DNA of 64,000 nucleotides from Caldimonas brevitalea (GTDB lineage Bacteria; Pseudomonadota; Gammaproteobacteria; Burkholderiales; Burkholderiaceae_C), in contig NZ_CP011371.1 of NCBI RefSeq assembly GCF_001017435.1, positions 1,550,001 through 1,614,000 of the forward strand, read 5' to 3'. Positions 26,416 through 37,966 of this stretch are shown piece after piece; within the stretch, counting starts at the first letter, position 1; every line of letters starts with the position of its first letter. Below the pieces are notes generated by a model that saw only the letters and a program-made list of their open reading frames with translations, ran no database searches and was not told the DNA's origin. A program made the position numbers and the translations under genes.

Positions 26416-26649
26416 TCAGAGCTCGCCCTTGGCACGCAGGTCGGCGACGACCTGGTCGATGCCGACCTTGTCGATCAGGCGCAGCGCGGCGTTGCTCACG
26501 CGCAGGCGCACCCAGCGGTTTTCGCTCTCGACCCAGAAGCGGCGGTACTGCAGGTTCGGCAGGAAGCGGCGCTTCGTTTTGTTGTTGGCGTGGGACACAT
26601 TGTTGCCCACCATCGGGCGCTTGCCCGTAACTTGACAGACGCGTGCCAT
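26416..26649 (-). CDS. rpmB: 50S ribosomal protein L28
   Basis: 77 residues: [52 protein letters not shown]. Canonical start at ATG 26649. Located in the large ribosomal subunit. Transcribed together with rpmG and ended by the hairpin at 26160-26192. Confidence 0.97.
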   Translation of the reverse strand: MARVCQVTGKRPMVGNNVSHANNKTKRRFLPNLQYRRFWVESENRWVRLRVSNAALRLIDKVGIDQVVADLRAKGEL

Positions 26650-26957
26650 GACGCTTCTCCGTTTCAATCTCGGTTCAGATTTGACGCCTAGAGCAGGCGG
26701 CCCGGGTGTAAAACACGGGACCGAGCCGCTTGGTGGACGCCCTTCGAAGGCTTCGCGTGCTGCATTCGTTTTTTGGCATCAGGCAGGCCACGTGGAAGGA
26801 CTCGGCAGGGGCTCGAAGAGGGCTTGCGCGCCTCTTGCGGGGGCTGCTGTCGTGCTGTAGCCCCACCCTTTACACTCATCCTTCACCGCGCACCTGCCAA
26901 CCCGCCCACCGCTTGCGCGGAACGATTGAGGCAAAGCCAGTATCGGCAAAGACGGCG

Positions 26958-26963
26958 ATTATA
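26958..26963 (-). promoter_or_regulatory. Perfect -10 (TATAAT) upstream of rpmB-rpmG
   Basis: TATAAT on the minus strand, about 310 bp before rpmB. The -35 region is weak. If it is the rpmB-rpmG promoter, the message would carry a leader of about 300 nt. The stretch 26650-26957 holds no gene that I can support. Confidence 0.4.
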
Positions 26964-27038
26964 GCGGGAAAACCGCCGCTCCCGCCAGTCAGGCCCCGAG
27001 GCCGCGCCAGCGGCCGCCGCTGGCGGCCGGCGCACGCC

Positions 27039-29009
<1,971 letters not shown>

Positions 29010-29010
29010 T

Positions 29011-29016
29011 CACAAT
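29011..29016 (+). promoter_or_regulatory. -10-like CACAAT just before ftsK start
   Basis: CACAAT ends six bases before ATG 29023, the same geometry as in front of purN and the rRNA methyltransferase. No clear -35. Confidence 0.3.
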
Positions 29017-29022
29017 CCGCGC

Positions 29023-31431
29023 ATGGCATTTCCTCTTGGCTCTCTCGGGGGTGATCCGGCCCCGGCCCCCACCACCGGCCCCGCCACGGGCTCCAACTCA
29101 GGCCGCGGCAGTTCCGCGGCGTACACCCGCGCGCCCAAGGCCACGCCCTCCGCCGCGGCGCCCGTGCCGACGCCCCGGTGGCGTGTCCAGCTCACGGCCT
29201 TCCTCGGCGCGCTCGGGCTGGTGCTGTTGCTGCTGGCCATGCTGACGCATTCGAGCGCGGATGCGGCCTGGTCGACCACCGGCGACGGCAGCGGGCTGCA
29301 CAACGCGGCCGGCGTGCTCGGCGCCTGGGTGTCTGACCTGTTGTTTTTCCTGTTCGGTTTCTCGGCCTGGTGGCTGGTGCTGGTGGCCGCGCGCGCCTGG
29401 CTGAGCTCGTTGGCGCGGTTGCTGCGCAGCGACGACGCGCCGGCGGCCGACACCAGTGGCCGTCCGCCGGTCTGGTTGTTCTGGGTCGGCGTGGTCGCCC
29501 TGCTGAGCGCGAGCTGCAGCCTGGAATGGACCCGGCTCTACCACCTCGAAGCCTATCTGCCCGGCCACGCCGGAGGCGTGCTCGGCCATGCGCTGGGCGC
29601 CGGCAGCATGCGGCTGCTCGGCTTCGCCGGCTCCGGCGTGTGGTGGATCTCGCTGCTGGTCGCCGGTGTCTCGATGGCCCTGCGCTTTTCGTGGGTGCGG
29701 GCGGCCGAGCGGCTGGGCGGCTGGATCGACAGCTGGCGCGTCAAGCGCGAAGTGCGTCGCGAGATCAAGGAAGACCTGCGGCTGGGCGAGAAGGCCAGCA
29801 AGGAGCGCCAGCAGGTGGTCGAGGTCGAGCGCCACGTGATCGAGGACCACCCGCCCATCCTGATCGAGCCGCCGGTGGTGGAGGTGCCGAAGTCGCAGCG
29901 GGTCGTCAAGGAACGGCAGAAGCCCTTGTTCTCGGAACTGACCGACACCAAGCTGCCGCAGGTCGACCTGCTCGACGCGGCGCCCGGCAAGCTCGAGACG
30001 GTGACGCCCGAGACGCTCGAAATGACCTCGCGGCTGATCGAGAAGAAGCTGAAGGATTTCGGCGTCGAGGTGCGGGTTGTGGCGGCGTCGCCCGGCCCGG
30101 TCATCACCCGCTACGAGATCGAGCCCGCCACTGGCGTGAAGGGCTCGCAGATCGTCAACCTGGCCAAGGACCTGGCCCGGTCGCTGAGCCTGGTTAGCAT
30201 TCGCGTGGTCGAGACCATCCCCGGCAAGAACCTGATGGCCCTGGAGCTGCCGAACGCCAAGCGGCAGAGCATCCGGCTGGCCGAGATCCTCGGCTCGCAG
30301 GTCTACAACGACGCGCAGTCGATGCTGACCATGGGGCTGGGCAAGGACATCGTCGGCCACCCGGTCACGGCCGACCTGGCCCGCATGCCCCATTTGCTGG
30401 TCGCGGGTACCACCGGCTCGGGCAAGTCGGTCGGGATCAACGCCATGATTTTGTCGCTGCTGTACAAGGCCGAAGCACGCGACGTGCGGCTGATCCTGAT
30501 CGACCCGAAGATGCTCGAGATGGCGATGTACGAGGGCATTCCGCACCTGCTCGCCCCGGTCGTCACCGACATGAAGCAGGCCAGCAACGCGCTCAACTGG
30601 TGTGTCGGCGAGATGGAGCGCCGCTACAAGCTGATGAGCAAGCTGGGCGTGCGCAACCTGGCCGGCTACAACAAGAAGATCGCCGACGCCCACGAGCGCG
30701 GCGAAAAGATCAGCAATCCGTTCAGCCTGACGCCCGAAGAGCCCGAACCGCTCGACCGCCTGCCCTTCGTGGTGGTGGTGATCGACGAGCTGGCCGACCT
30801 GATGATGGTGGTCGGCAAGAAGATCGAAGAGCTGATCGCGCGCCTGGCGCAGAAGGCGCGCGCGGCCGGCATCCATTTGATCCTGGCGACGCAGCGGCCG
30901 AGCGTGGACGTCATCACCGGCCTGATCAAGGCCAACATCCCGACCCGTATCGCCTTCCAGGTGTCCAGCAAGATCGACTCGCGCACCATCCTCGACCAGA
31001 TGGGCGCCGAGGCGCTGCTGGGGCAGGGCGACATGCTCTACCTCGCGCCTGGCACGGGGCTGCCAGTGCGTGTCCACGGCGCCTTCGTCAGCGACGAAGA
31101 GGTGCACCGCGTGGTCGAATACCTCAAGAGCCAGGGCGAGCCGAACTACATCGAAGGCATCCTCGAAGGCGGGACGCTGGAGGGTGAGGGCGGTGCCGCG
31201 GGCGAGGGCGGTGAAGGTGGTGGCGACGGCGAGGCCGACCCGATGTACGACCAGGCCGTCGCGGTGGTGTTGCAGCACAAGCGCGCGTCGATCTCGCTGG
31301 TACAGCGCCACCTCCGCATCGGTTACAACCGCGCTGCCCGACTGCTGGAACAAATGGAAAAGTCCGGGCTCGTATCTAGCATGTCCACCAACGGCAACCG
31401 GGACATCCTGGCGCCGAATCGAGAAGAATGA
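29023..31431 (+). CDS. ftsK: DNA translocase FtsK
   Basis: 802 residues. Septal ATPase that pumps DNA to help dimer resolution and chromosome segregation during division. A Pro/Ala/Ser-rich N-terminus is followed by four hydrophobic segments (about 48-70, 95-125, 146-166, 195-220). The charged linker is short. FtsK motor: Walker [18 protein letters not shown] near 462, Walker [19 protein letters not shown]. The C-terminal gamma winged helix ([39 protein letters not shown]) should read KOPS sites. ATG 29023 is preferred; a GTG at 28990 is in frame. The stop overlaps the lolA start as ATGA. Confidence 0.96.
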   Translation: MAFPLGSLGGDPAPAPTTGPATGSNSGRGSSAAYTRAPKATPSAAAPVPTPRWRVQLTAFLGALGLVLLLLAMLTHSSADAAWSTTGDGSGLHNAAGVLGAWVSDLLFFLFGFSAWWLVLVAARAWLSSLARLLRSDDAPAADTSGRPPVWLFWVGVVALLSASCSLEWTRLYHLEAYLPGHAGGVLGHALGAGSMRLLGFAGSGVWWISLLVAGVSMALRFSWVRAAERLGGWIDSWRVKREVRREIKEDLRLGEKASKERQQVVEVERHVIEDHPPILIEPPVVEVPKSQRVVKERQKPLFSELTDTKLPQVDLLDAAPGKLETVTPETLEMTSRLIEKKLKDFGVEVRVVAASPGPVITRYEIEPATGVKGSQIVNLAKDLARSLSLVSIRVVETIPGKNLMALELPNAKRQSIRLAEILGSQVYNDAQSMLTMGLGKDIVGHPVTADLARMPHLLVAGTTGSGKSVGINAMILSLLYKAEARDVRLILIDPKMLEMAMYEGIPHLLAPVVTDMKQASNALNWCVGEMERRYKLMSKLGVRNLAGYNKKIADAHERGEKISNPFSLTPEEPEPLDRLPFVVVVIDELADLMMVVGKKIEELIARLAQKARAAGIHLILATQRPSVDVITGLIKANIPTRIAFQVSSKIDSRTILDQMGAEALLGQGDMLYLAPGTGLPVRVHGAFVSDEEVHRVVEYLKSQGEPNYIEGILEGGTLEGEGGAAGEGGEGGGDGEADPMYDQAVAVVLQHKRASISLVQRHLRIGYNRAARLLEQMEKSGLVSSMSTNGNRDILAPNREE

Positions 31432-32042
31432 AGAAGCCTTACCACCTGCTGATCGCGGCGCTGCTGGGCGCCGCAGCACCGGCCTGGGCCGATGCGGTCG
31501 ACACGCTCAAGGGTTTCGTGCAGGACGTGAAAAGCGGTCGTGCGAGCTTCACGCAGACGGTGACCTCGCCCGACGGCGCCAAGAAGCGCACCACCCAGGG
31601 CGATTTCGAGTTCGTGCGGCCGGGGCGCTTCCGCTTCGAATACGCCAAGCCCTTCGCGCAGTTGATCGTGGCCGACGGGCAACGCGTGTGGCTCTACGAC
31701 CCCGATCTGAACCAGGTCAGCGTGCGGCCGATGAACCAGGCGCTCGGCGCGACCCCCGCCGCCCTGCTGGCGGGTGGGGCGCTCGAAAAAGACTTCGACC
31801 TGAAGGCCTTGCCGGACCGCGACGGCCTGCAATGGGCCGAGGCCAAGCCGAAGCAGAAGGACAGCCAGTTCCAGTCGGTGCGTGTCGGCTTCCGTGGCAA
31901 GGACCTCGCCGCGGTCGAGATCCTCGACGCCTTCGGCCAGAAGTCCTTGCTGTCGTTCAGCAAGGTCGAGGCGAACGCCGCCCCCGCGCCGGACAAGTTC
32001 AAGTTCACGCCGCCTCCGGGCGCCGACGTGCTGGACGAGTAG
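31428..32042 (+). CDS. lolA: Outer-membrane lipoprotein carrier LolA
   Basis: 204 residues. Periplasmic shuttle that takes lipoproteins from LolCDE to LolB. Signal peptide 1-21 with cleavage after PAWA. The mature half-barrel shows [47 protein letters not shown], and the conserved Arg in PGRFRF. Overlaps ftsK by four bases (31428-31431), the common ftsK-lolA pairing in betaproteobacteria, so the two are translationally coupled. Confidence 0.96.
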   Translation: MKKPYHLLIAALLGAAAPAWADAVDTLKGFVQDVKSGRASFTQTVTSPDGAKKRTTQGDFEFVRPGRFRFEYAKPFAQLIVADGQRVWLYDPDLNQVSVRPMNQALGATPAALLAGGALEKDFDLKALPDRDGLQWAEAKPKQKDSQFQSVRVGFRGKDLAAVEILDAFGQKSLLSFSKVEANAAPAPDKFKFTPPPGADVLDE

Positions 32043-32068
32043 CGCTTTCGGTCGCCTCCACCATCGAC

Positions 32069-32090
32069 AAGGGCCGCGAATGCGGCCCTT
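32069..32090. terminator. Hairpin between convergent lolA and metG
   Basis: Perfect 9-bp stem AAGGGCCGC / GCGGCCCTT with loop GAAT. No long T run, but the position between two convergent genes suggests it ends both transcripts. Confidence 0.55.
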
Positions 32091-32099
32091 GTGCTTGCA

Positions 32100-34166
32100 T
32101 CAACGCACCCGCATGCCCGGCTGGGCGCCCGGCCAGGGTTCCAGCACATAGATGCCGGGGTTTGCCTTCTCGTCGGCATGCGAGGCGGCCAGCACCATAC
32201 CTTCGCTGACGCCGAACTTCATCTTGCGCGGCGCCAGGTTGGCGACCATCACGGTCAGCTTGCCGACCAGGTCCGACGGTGCATAGGCGCTCTTGATGCC
32301 GCTGAAGACGTTGCGGGTCTTGCCCTCGCCGACATCGAGCGTGAGGCGCAGCAGCTTGTCGGAGCCTTCGACCGACTGGCAATCGACGATCTTGGCGATG
32401 CGCAAATCGATCTTGGCGAAGTCCTCGATGCCGATGGTGTCGGCGATGTCCTCGCCACCCGGCTTGTCGGCGGCCACCGGGGCCGGCGGCTCGAACAAGG
32501 CGTCGAGCTGCTTGGGGTCGACGCGCTGCATCAGGTGCTGATAGGTGCCGATCTGGTGTTCGCCGAGTGTGCGGGCTGCATCGGCAAACGTGAGCGGCGC
32601 CACCTGCAGGAAGGACTCGACGCTGGCGGCGAGCGCCGGCAGCACCGGCTTGAGGTAGATCGTCAGCAGCCGGAAGGCTTCGATGCAGACCGTGCAGACC
32701 TCTTGCAGCCGGCTGTCCTGGCCTTGCTGCTTGGCCAGTTCCCAGGGCTTGTTCTGGTCGACGTATTCGTTGACGCGGTCGGCCAGCAACATGATCTCGC
32801 GCAAGGCCTTGCCGTACTCGCGCTCTTCGTACAGGCGCTGCACATCGGCAGCACCCCCCTGCAACGCCGCCAGCAACTGTTGGCCGTCGGCCGACAGCGC
32901 CGCGGTGAGGCGGCCGCCGAAGCGCTTGCTGATGAAGCCCGCGGCGCGGCTGGCGATGTTGATGTACTTGCCCACCAGGTCGCTGTTGACCCGGGCGACG
33001 AAATCGTCGGGATTGAAGTCGACGTCTTCGACCCGCGCATTCAGCTTGGCCGCGATGTAGTAGCGCAACCACTCGGCGTTCATGCCCAGCGCCAGGTATT
33101 TGAGCGGGTCGATGCCGGTGCCCCGGCTCTTGCTCATCTTCTCGCCGCTGACGGTGATGAAGCCGTGCACGAACACGTTGTTGGGCACCTTGCGACCGCT
33201 GAAGTGCAGCATCGCCGGCCAGAACAGCGTGTGGAAGTAGGTGATGTCCTTGCCGATGAAGTGGTACTGCTCGACCTCGGGCGCCGCGATGAACTCCTCG
33301 AAGCTGCGCGACTCGCCATGACGGGCCTTGGGGCCGCCGGCGTTGAAATAGCTCTTCAGCGAGGCCAGATAGCCGACCGGCGCGTCGAGCCATACATAGA
33401 AGTACTTGCCCGGTGCATCGGGAATCTCGATGCCGAAATACGGCGCGTCGCGCGAGATGTCCCAGTCGCTCAGGCCGCCGTGACCGTGCTCGTCGGTGGC
33501 GAACCATTCCTTGACCTTGTTCGCCACCTCCGGCTGCAGCTTGCCGTCCTGCGTCCATTGCTGCAAAAACTCGATGCAGCGCGGCGACGACAGCTGGAAG
33601 AAGTAGTGCTCGCTGCTGCGCATCACCGGCGTCGCGCCGGTCAGCGTCGAGTAGGGGTGCTTCAGTTCGGTGGGCGTGTAGACCGCGCCGCACACCTCGC
33701 ACGAGTCGCCGTACTGGTCCTTCGCGTTGCATTTCGGGCACTCGCCCTTGATGTAGCGGTCCGGCAGGAACATCTCCTTGACCGGGTCGAAGAACTGCTC
33801 GATGTTGCGCGAGAAGATCAGCCCGTTCTTGCGCAGTGCCCGGTAGATGCCCTGGGCCAGCTCGGTGTTCTCGCGGCTGTCGGTCGAGTGCCAGTGGTCG
33901 AAGCCGATGTGGAAGCCGTCGAGGTATTGCTTGCGCCCGGCGGCGATGCTCGCGACGAACTCCTGAGGTGTCTTGCCCGCCTTTTCGGCCGCGATCATGA
34001 TCGGCGCGCCGTGGGCGTCGTCGGCGCCGACGAAATGCACTTCGTTGCCCTGCATGCGCTGGAACCGCACCCAGATGTCGGCCTGGATGTACTCCATGAT
34101 GTGGCCGATGTGGAAGTTGCCATTGGCGTAGGGCAGGGCGGTCGTGACGAAGAGCTTGCGGGTCAT
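32100..34166 (-). CDS. metG: Methionyl-tRNA synthetase
   Basis: 688 residues. Class I synthetase that charges initiator and elongator tRNA-Met. HIGH-type motif in [15 protein letters not shown] near residue 20, zinc knuckle with CPKC and CEVC pairs at about 144-160 plus [15 protein letters not shown] motif in [14 protein letters not shown] near 340, anticodon-binding helices, and a C-terminal tRNA-binding OB domain ([36 protein letters not shown]) of about 110 residues, giving the long dimeric form. Start ATG 34166 is the standard [16 protein letters not shown]. Confidence 0.97.
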   Translation of the reverse strand: MTRKLFVTTALPYANGNFHIGHIMEYIQADIWVRFQRMQGNEVHFVGADDAHGAPIMIAAEKAGKTPQEFVASIAAGRKQYLDGFHIGFDHWHSTDSRENTELAQGIYRALRKNGLIFSRNIEQFFDPVKEMFLPDRYIKGECPKCNAKDQYGDSCEVCGAVYTPTELKHPYSTLTGATPVMRSSEHYFFQLSSPRCIEFLQQWTQDGKLQPEVANKVKEWFATDEHGHGGLSDWDISRDAPYFGIEIPDAPGKYFYVWLDAPVGYLASLKSYFNAGGPKARHGESRSFEEFIAAPEVEQYHFIGKDITYFHTLFWPAMLHFSGRKVPNNVFVHGFITVSGEKMSKSRGTGIDPLKYLALGMNAEWLRYYIAAKLNARVEDVDFNPDDFVARVNSDLVGKYINIASRAAGFISKRFGGRLTAALSADGQQLLAALQGGAADVQRLYEEREYGKALREIMLLADRVNEYVDQNKPWELAKQQGQDSRLQEVCTVCIEAFRLLTIYLKPVLPALAASVESFLQVAPLTFADAARTLGEHQIGTYQHLMQRVDPKQLDALFEPPAPVAADKPGGEDIADTIGIEDFAKIDLRIAKIVDCQSVEGSDKLLRLTLDVGEGKTRNVFSGIKSAYAPSDLVGKLTVMVANLAPRKMKFGVSEGMVLAASHADEKANPGIYVLEPWPGAQPGMRVR

Positions 34167-34209
34167 CGTGGCCTCTTGCGCGCGTGGCGCGGGTCAGGGG
34201 AAAAGCGAG

Positions 34210-34236
34210 ATTCTAGGGGGAGTCCGACGGTCGGAC
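34210..34236 (-). promoter_or_regulatory. Possible metG promoter with palindrome
   Basis: TAGAAT (-10-like, minus strand, 34210-34215) with a perfect palindrome GTCCGACGGTCGGAC at 34222-34236 lying where the promoter spacer and -35 would be. Could be an operator or a chance dyad in GC-rich DNA. Confidence 0.25.
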
Positions 34237-34372
34237 CTGCCTCGCCCCGGGGCCGCGACCAGCCGCCGGCGTCTCGGGCGGGGCGCTCGCCGGCGTGAAA
34301 GCGGGACCGGCCTTCGGCGTCGGCCTGCGCTAGACTGAAACGGAGTCCCTGAACCCACACCCCGCACTCCCC

Positions 34373-35464
34373 ATGTCCGTCACTCCACAAGCCTTGACCG
34401 AGGCGCTGCAACAGGTCGTCGATCCGAACACCGGCAAGGATTTCGTCAGCACCAAGGCCTTGAAAAACCTGCGCATCGACGGCTCGCGCGTGTCGTTCGA
34501 GATCGAGCTGGGTTACCCCGCCAAAAGCCAGTGGCCGCTGTTGCAAGAGCGACTCTCGGCGGCGGCGCGGACCGTGCCCGGTGTCCAGCAGGTCGACGTG
34601 AGCATCCAGACCCGCGTGCTGGCCCATGCCGTGCAGCGCGGTGTGCAACTGCTACCCGCGGTCAAGAACATCGTCGCGGTGGCCTCCGGCAAGGGGGGCG
34701 TGGGCAAGAGCACGACGGCCGTCAACCTGGCGCTGGCGCTGGCCGCCGAAGGCGCCACGGTGGGCCTGCTCGACGCCGACATCTACGGCCCCAGCCAGCC
34801 GACCATGATGGGCATCGCCGACCGTCCCGAAAGCGAGGACGGCAAGACCATGCAGCCGCTGGTGAACCATGGCGTGCAGGTGATGTCGATCGGGTTTTTG
34901 ATCGAGCCCGACAACCCCATGATCTGGCGCGGCCCGATGGCGACGCAGGCGCTCGACCAGCTGCTGCGCCAGACGCAATGGCGCGAGCTCGACTACCTGA
35001 TCGTCGACATGCCGCCCGGCACCGGCGACATCCAGCTGACGCTGAGCCAGCGCGTGCCGCTGACCGGCGCCGTGATCGTCACCACACCGCAAGACATCGC
35101 GCTGCTCGACGCCCGCAAGGGCCTCAAGATGTTCGAGAAGGTGGGCGTGCCCATTTTGGGCGTGGTGGAAAACATGGCAGTGCATGTGTGTTCCCACTGC
35201 GGCCATGCCGAACACATCTTCGGTGCCGAAGGTGGCAAGAAGATGGCGGCCGACTACGGGGTGGACTACCTTGGCGGCTTGCCGCTCGACCTGCGCATCC
35301 GCGAGCAAGCCGACGCCGGCCGGCCCACGGTGGTCAGCGAGCCGGACGGCGACATCGCCAAGCTGTATTTGCACATTGCGCGGCGCGTGGCGGTGAAGAT
35401 CGCGGAGACGGCGAAAGACTATTCGTCGAAGTTCCCGACCATCTCGATTTCGAAAAACACCTGA
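34373..35464 (+). CDS. apbC: Iron-sulfur cluster carrier ApbC/Mrp
   Basis: 363 residues. P-loop ATPase that carries and delivers Fe-S clusters in the cytoplasm. N-terminal MIP18/DUF59 domain at about 1-85, deviant Walker A VASGKGGVGKSTTAVNLALALA near 100, LLDADIYGPSQPTMMG, LIVDMPPGTGDIQLTLSQ, and the cluster-binding CxxC in HVCSHCGH near 270. Divergent from metG, the conserved metG/apbC arrangement in many proteobacteria. Confidence 0.96.
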   Translation: MSVTPQALTEALQQVVDPNTGKDFVSTKALKNLRIDGSRVSFEIELGYPAKSQWPLLQERLSAAARTVPGVQQVDVSIQTRVLAHAVQRGVQLLPAVKNIVAVASGKGGVGKSTTAVNLALALAAEGATVGLLDADIYGPSQPTMMGIADRPESEDGKTMQPLVNHGVQVMSIGFLIEPDNPMIWRGPMATQALDQLLRQTQWRELDYLIVDMPPGTGDIQLTLSQRVPLTGAVIVTTPQDIALLDARKGLKMFEKVGVPILGVVENMAVHVCSHCGHAEHIFGAEGGKKMAADYGVDYLGGLPLDLRIREQADAGRPTVVSEPDGDIAKLYLHIARRVAVKIAETAKDYSSKFPTISISKNT

Positions 35465-35534
35465 GGCGGCGGCCGCCTCAGCCGGCCCCGATGCGCGCAG
35501 GGCAGGCGTCGGGCTGGCCGCCCGGGAGCCGCTT

Positions 35535-36062
35535 TTAGGGGCGCGCGTTCGCCAGGTCTCGGATCACGGTCGGCCCGGCGCGCTTTTCGATTTCCTGCAG
35601 CATTTCGCGGTTCCAGCCGAGCGCGAACATCGCCTCGGCCACCACGAACATCGGCCCCACCAGCAGCCCGGAGAGGTCGTCCACGAACGCCGGCTTACGG
35701 CCCTCGTAGTAGTGGCCGATGAACTGGATCACCCAGCCGAGCGTGAAAAAACCCAGGCCGGTCGCCAGCCAGGGCAAGGTGCTCATCGTTTCGGTGCTAT
35801 GTGCCAGCAGCATCAGCAGTCCGACGGCGCCGCTGACGGCGAGCCCGAGCACGGCATGCCGTGTCAGGTACCAGGCAGCAGACAGCCAGAACAGCAACCA
35901 GGCCGGCGTGAGGGTCACAGCCCCGATCGGCACGACCGGTCGCGCCAGCAGCACACCGACGGCGAAGACGATCATCGGCACACCGATGAAATGCGTCGTG
36001 ATGTTGCGGCGATCGCGGTGGTATTCCGCGTATTGGGTCAACAGGGTCAAAGCGTTGCGCAT
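35535..36062 (-). CDS. Mpo1-like (DUF962) membrane protein
   Basis: 175 residues from ATG 36062 behind AGGAG. Starts with the DUF962 signature YAEYHRDRRNITTHFIGVP and has four hydrophobic segments; a second His cluster is FIGHYYEGRKPAF. Yeast Mpo1 of this family is an Fe(II) dioxygenase that shortens 2-hydroxy fatty acids; the paired His residues needed for metal are present, but the bacterial substrate is not established. Convergent with apbC. Confidence 0.88.
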   Translation of the reverse strand: MRNALTLLTQYAEYHRDRRNITTHFIGVPMIVFAVGVLLARPVVPIGAVTLTPAWLLFWLSAAWYLTRHAVLGLAVSGAVGLLMLLAHSTETMSTLPWLATGLGFFTLGWVIQFIGHYYEGRKPAFVDDLSGLLVGPMFVVAEAMFALGWNREMLQEIEKRAGPTVIRDLANARP

Positions 36063-36349
36063 GCGTGTCTCCTGTGCGCGGGGTCGCTGCGGCGACTCGG
36101 CAATAGCGCAATGCTAGGCCCATACCGCGGCCCCGACTGCCAAAATCCTGGCATCTTCGGCAGCATTGCCTGATGGTTTTCCCGTAGTCAGCGGCACTGC
36201 CTCTTTCTACAGAAGCAAAGCGCGCGCCGGCCTTCCATTGTGGTGCCGATTGCGTCCCGCTGCTGCGCCCCGGTCCGTGCACCGGTGGGCCCTGGGCGCG
36301 ACCACTAGAATGGCGCCACTCTCTTCTTCACCGCGCACGAAACGCCAGC

Positions 36350-36919
36350 ATGAGCATCAAGAGCGACAAATGGATCCGCCGGATGGCCGAGCAGCACGGC
36401 ATGATCGAGCCCTTCGAGCCGGGCCAGGTGCGCTACGCGGGCGACGGGCACAAGATCGTCAGCTACGGCACCAGCAGTTACGGCTACGACATCCGCTGCG
36501 CCGACGAGTTCAAGATCTTCACCAACATCCATTCGACCGTCGTCGACCCGAAGAACTTCGACGAAAAGAGCTTTGTCGACTTCAAGGGCGAGGTCTGCAT
36601 CATCCCGCCCAACAGCTTTGCGCTGGCCCGCACCGTCGAATACTTCAGGATTCCGCGCAGCGTGCTGACGATCTGCCTCGGCAAGAGCACCTATGCGCGC
36701 TGCGGCATCATCGTCAACGTCACGCCCTTCGAGCCCGAATGGGAGGGCTACGTGACGCTCGAATTCAGCAACACCACACCGCTGCCCGCCAAGATCTACG
36801 CAGGCGAAGGGTGCGCCCAGGTGCTGTTCTTCGAGAGCGACGAAGTCTGCGAGACCAGCTACAAGGATCGTGGCGGCAAATACCAGGGCCAACGCGGCGT
36901 CACGCTGCCCAAAACCTGA
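36350..36919 (+). CDS. dcd: dCTP deaminase
   Basis: 189 residues. Trimeric enzyme that deaminates dCTP to dUTP for dTMP synthesis. Conserved [11 protein letters not shown] near the start, catalytic region [31 protein letters not shown] with the catalytic Glu in that last run, and C-terminal lid [11 protein letters not shown]. Length normal. A -10-like TAGAAT is at 36306-36311. A 7-bp stem (TGCACTG / CAGTGCA, 36934-36953) follows the stop, without T run. Confidence 0.97.
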   Translation: MSIKSDKWIRRMAEQHGMIEPFEPGQVRYAGDGHKIVSYGTSSYGYDIRCADEFKIFTNIHSTVVDPKNFDEKSFVDFKGEVCIIPPNSFALARTVEYFRIPRSVLTICLGKSTYARCGIIVNVTPFEPEWEGYVTLEFSNTTPLPAKIYAGEGCAQVLFFESDEVCETSYKDRGGKYQGQRGVTLPKT

Positions 36920-37103
36920 CCCGGGCGCCGGGCTGCACTGTTGCTGCAGTGCACACCGCCCGGACGGCCCTGATTTCAACCTCAAAACTGGGGGGGCCAT
37001 CCCCCTCTTGCTTGGGATGTTTGAAATCTGGCGTTCATCTAAGGTTGAGTCATGGCCGTACCCGCTGCACATCACCGGCGTGGGGCCCACTGCGGAGAGC
37101 ACC

Positions 37104-37346
37104 ATGACCACCACACACACCACCACCGCCACCACCACACCGCAACGCCGGGAGCCTGCCCGGCAGGTCGAGTTCCTTCGCCTGGTCGACTTCAAGTGGA
37201 TGATGGCAGGGCAGGGCTGGTGGGTCGACCTGACCCGTTTGCAGCGCGACCCCGGCTATGCCGGCCACTGCATCGCGTCCGCGCTGACGAGTGATTGCCA
37301 CCCGTTGCGCAGCTGCGCAACGGATCTGCAAGCCTGCTTTTCCTAG
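37104..37346 (+). CDS. Small conserved hypothetical protein
   Basis: 80 residues from ATG 37104 behind GGAGAG. Thr-rich first 15 residues, then a soluble body with FLRLVDFKWMMAGQGWWVD, RLQRDPGYAGHCIASAL and SCATDLQACF. I recall similar tiny proteins containing VDFKWLMAG in Burkholderiales, function unknown. Three Cys are conserved-looking. Codon use fits the chromosome. A longer in-frame extension upstream has no ribosome site. Confidence 0.6.
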   Translation: MTTTHTTTATTTPQRREPARQVEFLRLVDFKWMMAGQGWWVDLTRLQRDPGYAGHCIASALTSDCHPLRSCATDLQACFS

Positions 37347-37471
37347 GTCGCGGCGGCGCGGGCGCCGAAACTGGCGCCCCGCCCGCCGTCTTTTTGGCCG
37401 ATCGGCCCGCCCCCGCCCCGCGTATCGTCGCATCCATGGCCCCGACACGGGGCAGACCGCCCAGGTGCCCC

Positions 37472-37843
37472 ATGTTGCCGCTGCCAGACGTGATCGAATA
37501 CTCCCCCGAAGAACTGCCCACCGAGTTTGGCGGCTCCGCCTTTGCGGCCTTGCGCGCGCCGTGCGCCGAGACGGCCCCCGGCCCGATCGTCGAGGTGCTG
37601 CAGCCCAGCCATGCCGCGGTGCTGCCGTCGTCCGACCTGCTGCTGCTGGCCCGCTTCAAGGAACTGATGGCTGCCCACGGCTGGCCGGTGCAGATCGCCC
37701 GCATGATGTTCGACCGGGTCTACGCCTTCGAGCGCATCGCGCTGGCGCGCATCTGCCAGGACGACACGTTGCAGGCCATGGCGCTGGAGCTCTTCAAGAG
37801 CTGCGAGCGCGAGCAGCAGCGGCGTCTGCTCGACGCCCACTGA
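37472..37843 (+). CDS. Hypothetical protein
   Basis: 123 residues from ATG 37472, preceded by AGGTG; an in-frame ATG at 37436 would add 12 residues. Acidic N-terminus (VIEYSPEELPTEFGG), helical C-terminal half (LLLLARFKELMAAHGWPVQIARMMFDRVYAFERIALA, ALELFKSCEREQQRRLLDAH). No signal peptide or membrane segment. Not recognised. The C-terminal helices resemble a small scaffold or dimer module, nothing more can be said. Confidence 0.6.
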   Translation: MLPLPDVIEYSPEELPTEFGGSAFAALRAPCAETAPGPIVEVLQPSHAAVLPSSDLLLLARFKELMAAHGWPVQIARMMFDRVYAFERIALARICQDDTLQAMALELFKSCEREQQRRLLDAH

Positions 37844-37966
37844 GGCGAAGCAGCACGCGCTGCTGGCCCCGTGGCGGGTCGGCGACCTTCTCGGCCCACC
37901 TCGTACCCCGCCTAGGCGCCCGACTTGCTCCTGCCTCCGCAGAGCAAAGATCGGAGACGCCTTTCC

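Noticed and set aside
36870..37103. Upstream in-frame extension of the 80-residue protein.
   Set aside because: Overlaps the end of dcd, lacks a ribosome site, and the sequence is not protein-like; the ATG at 37104 has GGAGAG.
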